Shown here one piece after another: positions 42,838 to 50,091 of a stretch of DNA of 64,000 nt (positions are counted from its first letter, which is position 1; each line of letters begins with the position of its first letter). Below the pieces are notes generated by a model, which made no database searches, was not told the origin of the DNA, and saw only the letters and a program-made list of their open reading frames with translations. This stretch comes from Arthrobacter sp. MYb213 (lineage in GTDB: Bacteria; Actinomycetota; Actinomycetes; Actinomycetales; Micrococcaceae): the NCBI RefSeq assembly GCF_002979915.1, contig NZ_PCQA01000001.1:558001-622000 (forward strand), written 5' to 3'. Both the position numbers and the translations under genes were made by a program.

Positions 42838-43193
42838 GAGGCCACCTGCTCATGATGCTGGCAGTGGAAACCATCGGACTGCGGGTAAACCTCGATGACA
42901 TCGATGCGCAGCTGGCCGACGTAGCGGCCGCGGGTTTTCCCCCAGGCCAGTAGCAGCCGTTGCAAGCGGCGGTATTTGCTGGGGGTGATCGCCTCAAAGC
43001 CGGTACCGAAGTTGGTGGTAGTGCGCGTTTTGACCTCGACGGCGAGCACGAAGTCGTTCGCGTCGGCGACGATCAAATCCAGTTCCCCGATTTTGCAGCG
43101 CCAGTTACGTTCTAAGATTCGGTAGCCGTGGGCGCAGAGGTACTCGGCGGCGGCTTGCTCTCCGCGTGCACCAAGTAATTGCTGTTGGTTCAT
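42834..43193 (-). CDS. YraN/UPF0102 family endonuclease-fold protein
   Basis: 119 residues. Restriction-endonuclease-like fold with the acidic pattern GELDLIVAD and VEVKTRTTTNFG that forms the putative metal site. Start RGEQAAAEYLCAHGYRILERN is typical. Probably a Holliday junction or DNA-repair nuclease; not biochemically settled. First gene of the yraN-yifB-dprA-xerC operon. Confidence 0.9.
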   Translation of the reverse strand: MNQQQLLGARGEQAAAEYLCAHGYRILERNWRCKIGELDLIVADANDFVLAVEVKTRTTTNFGTGFEAITPSKYRRLQRLLLAWGKTRGRYVGQLRIDVIEVYPQSDGFHCQHHEQVAS

Positions 43194-44245
43194 CGGTCAT
43201 CGGTCCTTGGATTCGATTCGGAATATGAACACAAGCTTCAGGGCTCTACGCCCCAAATATGATCGGCGAGGCCCGAACTGTGCATAACGCGGCCGGCATT
43301 TGGAGGTCTGGATTGCAAAGACATCTCGGTGAGGTGTGATCTTCCTGCGCGCGCGAAGAAGCGATGATTGCTCTGCGGCGACGCTGGCATGGAACCGAGT
43401 GGCCCGCTGACGCACGGTGTAGCGCATCGGAGCGCCGACGGCGCACTCGAACCAGTGACGTAGAACAATGAATCGAGTCGAACTTGGGTTTGTGCAAAGC
43501 AAAGCGCTTGAGAAATTCGCTTCGCTAACTTGACTGCCATCTGTACGCGGCAACGAAAAACACCCGCGCGCCGCCAATCGCCGCCAGGGACCAATACTGC
43601 CCAGCGAACCGGTTATGCCCAGTTAGCCGGTCGAAGTACGGTGGGAATTAGATCAAAAATTGAATAAATCTTTCCACCATTTGCTCATCTGAACTTGGTA
43701 ATTATCAGCAGATAATATCGGCTCTGAATTAGCCCCAAAGAAAACAATTACTACCTAATTTGCACCCATTATTGGCAACTTTCTGCACGTCGCAAACAGC
43801 GATTCATGCTGCCTGCAGCAAGCCCGTCGACGGAACTTGAGCGGTAGCTAAAGGGAAGTTTTGACCGCACAGCACGTAGTTCTTGTTTTACTTCCTCAAC
43901 CACTAAATTTAAGGCCCTGGTTATAACGATTTAGTAACTTGCGATCCTGAGCCTAGATTCCGCGATAGGTTGGGGTTTAAGCAGACCAAAACTAGAGGTT
44001 TTGACTCCTGGTCAAAAACTAATTCTTCAGTAATTTGTTAGTGTTGGAAGCCAGCTATGACATCTAATTTGTGTCGGCCGGGAATAACAGAATCTAGGAC
44101 CATGCACGCCGAAAAAGGTTAACTTCGGGTCGTGCAAACAAGTAGTGAGCCGCGGCGATCGCCTAGTCAAGAAGCTGGTTGCAGCGCGCAAGACTTGTGG
44201 TCCCCAACCAGCTCATACCCTCGCAGGTACCGGGCAGTGGAGACA
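43194..44245. other. 1-kb gene-poor gap between yraN and proV
   Basis: No open frame here has a good ribosome binding site or recognisable motif. The left part (43200-43600) is GC-rich, with overlapping minus-strand frames up to 126 codons that look like chance or decayed sequence. The right part (43620-44100) is AT-richer and contains an inverted repeat at 43999-44017. It lies where DUF2469 and YraN are adjacent in related genomes. Confidence 0.5.
43999..44017. promoter_or_regulatory. Inverted repeat upstream of proV
   Basis: TTTTGAC (43999-44005) and GTCAAAA (44011-44017), 7-bp arms with a 5-nt spacer, about 230 bp before proV. Candidate operator for osmotic or betaine control. Confidence 0.4.
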
Positions 44246-45514
44246 ATGACCAATAACATCGCCGTCAAGGTCGAGAACTTGTACAAGGTCTTCGGTCGTA
44301 AACCGCAAGAAGCGGTCAAGCAGCTCATGGCCGGCACGAAGCGCGAAGATCTGCCTTCATCAACTACCGCAGCGGTCATCGACGCCTCCTTTGAAGTCAA
44401 AGAAGGCGAAATTTTTGTCGTCATGGGGCTCTCCGGCTCGGGCAAATCCACACTGATCCGCGCATTGAACGGGCTCTGGGAGGCGACCTCGGGGCAGGTC
44501 ACCCTCGGAGACGACAAGATCACCGGGATGTCTTCGGCAAAGTTGCGCGAGGTGAGAAGACAACGCGTCTCCATGGTTTTCCAGCACTTTGCGTTGCTGC
44601 CACATCGTACGGTTTTAGCAAATGTGGCTTACCCGTTGGAACAGCAGGGAGTCGGACGTGCTCAGCGCCTGTCCACCGCGGCGAAGACGCTGGATTTGGT
44701 GGGGCTCACCGGCTGGGGCGATAAGATGCCCAGCGAATTATCCGGTGGCATGCAGCAGCGTGTGGGCATCGCCCGCGCGTTGGCCGCAAATACCGAAATA
44801 TTGCTCATGGACGAAGCGTTCTCCGCGCTGGATCCACTGATCCGCCGAGAAATGCAAGAACAACTCATCCAGCTCCAAGCCAAGTTGGGCAAGACCATCG
44901 TCTTTATTACCCACGATCTGAATGAAGCGATGTTCCTCGGTGACCGCATTGCGGTCATGCGTGACGGGCAAATCGTTCAGGTCGGCACGCCGGAGGAAAT
45001 CCTGATGGATCCGGCCAATGACTATGTGGCGCAATTCGTTCAGGACGTGGATCGCGCTCGGGTGCTCACCGCATCCGCGGTGCTGGAACCAACCCGGGCG
45101 GTCATCCATGAGACCGACGGGCCACGCAATGCATTGCGCACCATGAACGAACTGTTCCTCTCCGCGGCGATCGTCACCAACCGGGAACGCCAAGTTGTGG
45201 GGATGATTACCGACCGTGACGCGCTGAAACTGGTGCAGTTAGGCGAAAGCACTATCACCACGAAGATTCAGCCGTTGGAATCGGTGAACCGCGACACCCC
45301 GCTGATCGACCTGTTTGTTCCTTCGGTGGAATCCCCGTTGCCGGTGACCGTCACCGATGAGGAGAACCGTTTATTGGGTGTGATCCCGCGGGTGACCCTG
45401 TTGGCGGCGCTGGCCTCCACCACGCCGCCGACCGAAGAGATGACGGTACTTTCAAAACCGCTGCCGGGCAATGTTGTTGATGCGGCGCTGCAAGGTGCTG
45501 GGGAGGAAATCTAA
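44246..45514 (+). CDS. proV: Glycine betaine/proline ABC transporter, ATP-binding subunit
   Basis: 422 residues from the ATG at 44246 (GTGGAG upstream); the frame extends further up without a ribosome site. Powers compatible-solute uptake under osmotic stress. Walker A GLSGSGKSTLIRAL (from 61), signature LSGGMQQRVGIARAL, Walker B ILLMDEAFSALDP and the H-loop FITHDLNEAM. The C-terminal 130 residues form a CBS-pair module, which in OpuA senses ionic strength. The N-terminal part VFGRKPQEAVKQLM is typical of ProV/OpuAA. Stop and next start overlap (TAATG). Confidence 0.93.
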   Translation: MTNNIAVKVENLYKVFGRKPQEAVKQLMAGTKREDLPSSTTAAVIDASFEVKEGEIFVVMGLSGSGKSTLIRALNGLWEATSGQVTLGDDKITGMSSAKLREVRRQRVSMVFQHFALLPHRTVLANVAYPLEQQGVGRAQRLSTAAKTLDLVGLTGWGDKMPSELSGGMQQRVGIARALAANTEILLMDEAFSALDPLIRREMQEQLIQLQAKLGKTIVFITHDLNEAMFLGDRIAVMRDGQIVQVGTPEEILMDPANDYVAQFVQDVDRARVLTASAVLEPTRAVIHETDGPRNALRTMNELFLSAAIVTNRERQVVGMITDRDALKLVQLGESTITTKIQPLESVNRDTPLIDLFVPSVESPLPVTVTDEENRLLGVIPRVTLLAALASTTPPTEEMTVLSKPLPGNVVDAALQGAGEEI

Positions 45515-46410
45515 TGGAGGACTTTACTATTCCGGTAGGAGATGTCGCCGAGAAGGCCATCAACTGGGTGATCGACAATATGGCAGGGTTCTTCGACCTG
45601 CTGCGATCAATTTTCATTGAAATGTATGACGGGGTGTACTACCTCTTAGGCACCCCACACTTTGCGGTCATCATCGGCGTGGTCGCGGTCATCGCGTTAC
45701 TGGCCCGCGGCTGGCAGTTCATGCTTGGCTCGGTGATCGGGCTGGTGCTCATCGTGGGAATGGACCAATGGGATAACGCCATGGTCTCCCTGGCGCTGGT
45801 ATTGGTTGCGACCTTCTGGGCGCTGGTGATCTCGTTGCCGCTGGGTATTTGGGCTGCGCGCTCGGCTACGTTCTCCAACATTGTGCGCCCCTTCTTGGAC
45901 TTCTTGCAGACTATGCCGGCCTTCGTTTACCTGATCCCGGCACTGATGCTCTTCCGTGTGGGTGTGGCCCCGGGCATCGTGGCGACCATCGCGTTCGCGT
46001 TGGCCCCCGGGGTGCGCTTCACCGAACTGGGCATCCGCTCGGTGGATAAGGAAGTGGTCGAGGCCGGACAGGCCTTCGGTTCTTCCCCCGGCCGCATCCT
46101 GCGCCAAATCCAGCTACCGCTGGCCTTGCCAACCATTATGGCCGGCGTCAACCAGGTCATCATGCTCTCGCTATCCATGGTCGTGATCGCCGGCATGGTC
46201 GGCGCCGGCGGCCTGGGCGGAGACGTGATCCTCTCCTTGGGCCGGCTCGATACCGCACTGGGTGTGGAGGCTGGTCTGGGCGTGGTCATCTTGGCGATGA
46301 TCCTTGACCGCTTGACTAACGCCTTCGGGCGTCAATCTGGACTTTTCTCCTGGTTCGCTAAGCGCCGCAAGTCGGCTGCCGCGGCGAAGGAACAAGAACT
46401 TGCGGCCTAA
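45514..46410 (+). CDS. proW: Glycine betaine/proline ABC transporter, permease subunit
   Basis: 298 residues, about six membrane helices. The coupling EAA loop reads VEAGQAFGSSPGRILRQIQL; MVVIAGMVGAGGLGGDVI follows in the last helices. N-terminal region resembles OpuAB/ProW of the non-fused type (separate binding protein). Translationally coupled to proV. Confidence 0.92.
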   Translation: MEDFTIPVGDVAEKAINWVIDNMAGFFDLLRSIFIEMYDGVYYLLGTPHFAVIIGVVAVIALLARGWQFMLGSVIGLVLIVGMDQWDNAMVSLALVLVATFWALVISLPLGIWAARSATFSNIVRPFLDFLQTMPAFVYLIPALMLFRVGVAPGIVATIAFALAPGVRFTELGIRSVDKEVVEAGQAFGSSPGRILRQIQLPLALPTIMAGVNQVIMLSLSMVVIAGMVGAGGLGGDVILSLGRLDTALGVEAGLGVVILAMILDRLTNAFGRQSGLFSWFAKRRKSAAAAKEQELAA

Positions 46411-46474
46411 ACCGCGCACTCGAACCATCAATGATCTGGCGGCTCGCACCGCTCACTCGAAAGGAATCACGATC

Positions 46475-47368
46475 ATGAAACTCAAAACCCTGAAATTTGG
46501 AGCGCTTGTCGCGGCCAGCGCGCTGGCGTTGACCGCTTGCGGCAGTGGCAGCACCGACAGCGGTAGCGATGCCGCGGCAGATGACAAGAAGCTGAACATT
46601 GCGGTCTTCAACGGCTGGGATGAAGGCATCGCGACCAGTGAACTGTGGAAGGCAGTACTTGAGGAGAAGGGCTACGAGGTTGAGCTGATCAACGCCGACG
46701 TCGCTCCCCTCTTCCAGGGCCTGTCCACCGGTGACTACGACGTGACCACCGACGTGTGGCTGCCAGTTACTCACGCCTCCTACCTGGAAAAGTTCGGCAA
46801 GGACATCGTGGATCTGGGCGCATGGAACGAGGAGTCTCGCCTGACCGTAGCGGTCAACGAGGACGCACCCATTGATTCCTTGGACGAACTAGCTGCCAAC
46901 GCTGACAAGTTCGGTGACCGCATCGTGGGCATCGAGCCCGGCGCCGGTCTGACCGAAGCAATGAACAAGTCGGTCATCCCGGACTACGGCCTAGATGATA
47001 TGAACTTCGTGACCAGCTCGACCTCCGCAATGCTCACCGAGCTGGAGACCGCGACGAAGAACAAAGAGAACATCGTCGTCACCCTGTGGGAGCCACACTG
47101 GGCCTACAGCGCGTACCCGGTGAAGAACCTGAAGGATCCTAAGGGCGCGCTAGGCGACGCCGAAGGCATGCACAACTTTAGCCGTGCAGACTTTGCCGAT
47201 GACCACGCCGAGGTTGCCAAGTGGATGGGCGACTTCAAGATGGATCTGGACACCCTTTACGATCTGGAAAACTTGCTCTTCGTCGAGAACGACACCGATG
47301 ACCTGCAGCCATTGGTTAAGCAGTGGATGGAAGATAACCGTGACTTCGTTGACGGTATGACCAAGTAA
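46475..47368 (+). CDS. proX: Glycine betaine-binding lipoprotein
   Basis: 297 residues from the ATG at 46475 (AAAGGAATC upstream). Signal peptide with lipobox LTAC, lipidated Cys 22, so the protein is anchored outside the membrane. OpuAC-type fold; aromatic residues such as those in TDVWLPVTHASYLEKFG and VTLWEPHWAYSAYPV form the expected cage for the quaternary ammonium group. Third gene of proV-proW-proX, 64 bp after proW, ending in a strong terminator. Confidence 0.92.
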   Translation: MKLKTLKFGALVAASALALTACGSGSTDSGSDAAADDKKLNIAVFNGWDEGIATSELWKAVLEEKGYEVELINADVAPLFQGLSTGDYDVTTDVWLPVTHASYLEKFGKDIVDLGAWNEESRLTVAVNEDAPIDSLDELAANADKFGDRIVGIEPGAGLTEAMNKSVIPDYGLDDMNFVTSSTSAMLTELETATKNKENIVVTLWEPHWAYSAYPVKNLKDPKGALGDAEGMHNFSRADFADDHAEVAKWMGDFKMDLDTLYDLENLLFVENDTDDLQPLVKQWMEDNRDFVDGMTK

Positions 47369-47386
47369 CCAACACCCCGGCAATTA

Positions 47387-47434
47387 CCAAAGGCACGTTC
47401 CCCAGTTACTCGTGGGGAACGTGCCTTTGGTTTT
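47387..47434 (+). terminator. Intrinsic terminator of the pro operon
   Basis: CCAAAGGCACGTTCCCC (47387-47403) pairs with GGGGAACGTGCCTTTGG (47414-47430), then TTTT. Also able to terminate the convergent DUF2469 transcript. Confidence 0.85.
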
Positions 47435-47457
47435 GCTATCTTTAGTTTTTGCTGGCG

Positions 47458-47778
47458 CTAGCCGCCGAGTCCCTCCTTGGGGATCTGCAGCTCGTCGCGG
47501 TTCAGCTCTTCGACGTTGACGTCCTTGAAGGTCAGTACCTTGACGGTTTTGACGAAGCGGCCCTGGCGGTAGATATCCCAGACCCATGCGTCGGTCAGGT
47601 TCAGCTCGAAGTACACCTCGCCCGAATCGGTCAACGTTTTCACGTCCACCTGATTGGCTAGGTAAAAGCGGCGTTCGGTTTCCACCACGTAATTAAACAG
47701 CCCGACGACCGCCTTGTACTCGCGGTACAACTGCAATTCGAGGTCTGATTCGTAGTTTTCAAGGTCTTCGGCTGCCAT
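47458..47778 (-). CDS. DUF2469 domain-containing protein
   Basis: 106 residues, acidic N-terminus MAAEDLENYESDLELQLYRE, then VVETERRFYLANQVDV. Conserved only in Actinobacteria and almost always next to rnhB, as here (16 bp). Function unknown. Confidence 0.9.
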   Translation of the reverse strand: MAAEDLENYESDLELQLYREYKAVVGLFNYVVETERRFYLANQVDVKTLTDSGEVYFELNLTDAWVWDIYRQGRFVKTVKVLTFKDVNVEELNRDELQIPKEGLGG

Positions 47779-47794
47779 GATACGTCCTTCGTCT

Positions 47795-48502
47795 CTAGGC
47801 TTTACCTTCGGCCTTTTGGGGTTTGGAAGTCAAGTTCCAACTTTTGCGGTGCAGGTCGCAGGGGCCCAGTTGCTCTATGGCCGCCCGGTGCGTTGCGGTG
47901 GCGTACCCCTTATTGATCTCCCAGCCGAAGGCCGGGTATTCGGTGGCGGCCTGTGCCATCAGCCCGTCACGTTCAACTTTTGCCAGAATCGAGGCGCCGG
48001 CGATTGACTGGCAGGTCATGTCCCCCTTGATCAGGGTGCGCACCGGGATGTGCAGTCCGGCCGGTTCTCGGTCATCGGCCAATAGGTCAAAGAGGTCTTG
48101 TTCGGGTGCCGAGAGCCAGTCGTAGCTGCCATCGAGCATTACGACCTCTGGGAGGATCGTGCACTGGGCGACCGCGCGGGTGCCGGCGAGCCGGAGGGCC
48201 GCGGTAACGCCGAGCTGATCGATCTCCGCCGCGCTGGCGTGACCTACCCCGTAGCCGGCGGCCCAGGCTTGCACCTGCGGCACCAACTCTTCGCGGCGTG
48301 CCGGGGTGAGCAGTTTTGAATCGCGCAATTCACCGAATTCGGGGACCGCTTGGATGTCGATGACGGCGATGCCCACGGTAATCGGTCCGGCTAGTGCGCC
48401 GCGGCCCACCTCGTCCACGCCGCCGATATAGCGCGCGCCGTGTGCCGCAGCTAAGGCCCGCTCGTGATCGAGGGTCGTCGGTTGTGCTTTGCTGGTGGCC
48501 AT
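47795..48502 (-). CDS. rnhB: Ribonuclease HII
   Basis: 235 residues. Removes RNA from RNA-DNA hybrids and starts ribonucleotide excision. Catalytic Asp 30-Glu 31 in IGGVDEVGRGALAGP, further acidic residues in VMLDGSYDW and KGDMTCQSIAGASILAKVER. Lies 3 bp after lepB, consistent with the conserved lepB-rnhB-DUF2469 order. Confidence 0.95.
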   Translation of the reverse strand: MATSKAQPTTLDHERALAAAHGARYIGGVDEVGRGALAGPITVGIAVIDIQAVPEFGELRDSKLLTPARREELVPQVQAWAAGYGVGHASAAEIDQLGVTAALRLAGTRAVAQCTILPEVVMLDGSYDWLSAPEQDLFDLLADDREPAGLHIPVRTLIKGDMTCQSIAGASILAKVERDGLMAQAATEYPAFGWEINKGYATATHRAAIEQLGPCDLHRKSWNLTSKPQKAEGKA

Positions 48503-48505
48503 TGC

Positions 48506-49204
48506 TTACTTCGCCGCCGGAACGTTGGCGAAGACTTCCTCATGGGTGTCGATGGTGCCAAAGCGGTCGATTGGCCAGGAAATCAGCGAGGCGCGGCCCT
48601 GCACCGAGTCGAGGTCCACAAATCCGCCTTGCACGTCTACGTGAAAGCGGGAGTCGGCGCTGGCGCCGCGGTGATCACCCATCACCCAGATTTTGCCTTC
48701 GGGTACGGTCACGTCGAACTTGATGTCGCTCGGTGAATCGCCGGCATAAATGTAGGGTTCGGTGATTTTTTCACCGTTAATGATGAGCTTTCCATCCGCC
48801 GAGCAGCATTCAACCTTGTCCCCCGGCATGCCGATGATGCGCTTGACCAGGTACTGTTCGTCGCCCGCGGGCAGGATACCTACCCAGGACAGCGCGTTTT
48901 CTAGTCCCGTGGGGGTGGTTTCTAGCGGTGGCAACCACTGATGGTCGTCGCGGAAGACCACCACGTCGCCGCGTTCGAGCTCAAAGGGGCCAGGAGTCAT
49001 CAGGTTCGCGAAGATGCGATCGTTGATCTGCAGCGTGTTTTCCATCGACCCGGAAGGGATGTAGTAGGCGCGGAAGAAGAAGGTTTTGATCAGCAACGAC
49101 AACGCGATAGCGATGACCAAGATGATCAGTATTTCGCGGACAAACCGCCAAAGCCGGTATATCGGGCCCCGCGCTGGGGGTACTTCTGCGGATTCGGCGC
49201 TCAC
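48506..49204 (-). CDS. lepB: Signal peptidase I (copy adjacent to rnhB)
   Basis: 232 residues from a GTG start with AAAGG well upstream. One N-terminal membrane helix (about residues 24-42, LIILVIAIALSLLIKTFFF). Catalytic Ser 53 in PSGSMENTL and Lys 121 in YLVKRIIGMPGD; box D VECCSADGKL; box E GDHRGASADSR. Cleaves signal peptides outside the membrane. A paralogue lies at 52750, and the two flank a secreted protease and a lipoprotein. Confidence 0.93.
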   Translation of the reverse strand: MSAESAEVPPARGPIYRLWRFVREILIILVIAIALSLLIKTFFFRAYYIPSGSMENTLQINDRIFANLMTPGPFELERGDVVVFRDDHQWLPPLETTPTGLENALSWVGILPAGDEQYLVKRIIGMPGDKVECCSADGKLIINGEKITEPYIYAGDSPSDIKFDVTVPEGKIWVMGDHRGASADSRFHVDVQGGFVDLDSVQGRASLISWPIDRFGTIDTHEEVFANVPAAK

Positions 49205-49372
49205 GTTTTCTTTGTTACCTTTCAGTGTCCTGCGTTGACTCCATCTTACGTGGCCGACGCTGACTTCGGCCTCAGGTGCAAAGGCGTGTGGATGTTGGGT
49301 TTAGTGCCAATGGCGCTAGGCGTGCCAAAGCCGGCCACACAAAATTGTGTGGCCGGCCTTGGACGTGCGAAC

Positions 49373-49921
49373 TTAGTTGGCGCGGGTGGCGATGCCGCCA
49401 CTTTCGGTGAAGTCCACGGGGATCTCACCCAGTGGCTTGTCCGCATCGAGTTGTTTTTTGATTTCCTCCATGTGGCTGGCGTCCACCTGCAAGGTCAGTC
49501 CACCATTTTGCGGGTTGAGCGTGTACCCGTGGATTGCGGTGTTCAACGGGGCCTCGAGCCCGGCCTGCCACTTCATGACATCTTTGATGCCTTGGCGCAG
49601 ATCGTCGGTCGAGTAGTTGACCAGGTGGGCCTGCGCGCCAGCGTCTTCGATCGCCTTCATCTGGCTTTCGTCGGTGGTGGACACATTCAACTTGCCGTCT
49701 TCGATCCACCCCTGCACATAGGAGTCACCCAGCGTGGCCGAGAGTGAGTCATTGGTTTCGAGCAGTGCGTTTTGATCCACAACATTCTCGCTACTGGTAG
49801 GTCCGGTCGATCCTTCGCCGCTGGTGGTTGCCTGGCCGCAGCCGGAGAGCATTAGCCCTGCAACAACTGCGGTGGAAGCCAGCGCGAGTGAGCGTTGAGC
49901 CAGTGGGGATTTCTTGATCAT
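49373..49921 (-). CDS. Lipoprotein resembling a free-standing S1-protease propeptide
   Basis: 182 residues. Signal peptide ending in lipobox LSGC (Cys 28). The mature part looks like the propeptide of secreted trypsin-like proteases: LGDSYVQGWIEDGKLNVST, then an Asp/Ala-rich helix (MKAIEDAGAQAHLVNYST), then GYTLNPQNGGLTLQVDASHM. In such prodomains a similar order of strand, helix and VD...N..V strand is usual. No protease domain follows. The next gene upstream encodes an S1 protease. It might fold or inhibit that protease on the cell surface; this is inference from pattern and position. Alternative: an unrelated small lipoprotein. Confidence 0.6.
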   Translation of the reverse strand: MIKKSPLAQRSLALASTAVVAGLMLSGCGQATTSGEGSTGPTSSENVVDQNALLETNDSLSATLGDSYVQGWIEDGKLNVSTTDESQMKAIEDAGAQAHLVNYSTDDLRQGIKDVMKWQAGLEAPLNTAIHGYTLNPQNGGLTLQVDASHMEEIKKQLDADKPLGEIPVDFTESGGIATRAN

Positions 49922-50013
49922 TGGGTACTACCGCCTCTTGGTCAGTTCGATCACCTAGGTAGATGATATCTACGGATCTGCAAAGTTTTCGGTGAGGCAC
50001 ATGTGTGCCAAGT

Positions 50014-50052
50014 GAAAGTGCCCCGCTACCGGGTAGGTAACGGGGCACTTTC
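50014..50052. terminator. Intrinsic terminator after the S1 protease gene
   Basis: GAAAGTGCCCCG (50014-50025) pairs with CGGGGCACTTTC (50041-50052), between the protease gene and the lipoprotein gene. Confidence 0.75.
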
Positions 50053-50091
50053 TGGTTGTTGCCGAAGCTACAACCGCTTAGGGATTATCCC

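Noticed and set aside
43197-43594. Three overlapping minus-strand frames of 83-126 codons
   Set aside because: No ribosome binding sites, motifs or consistent codon use. Treated as gene-poor sequence, possibly decayed, and not annotated.
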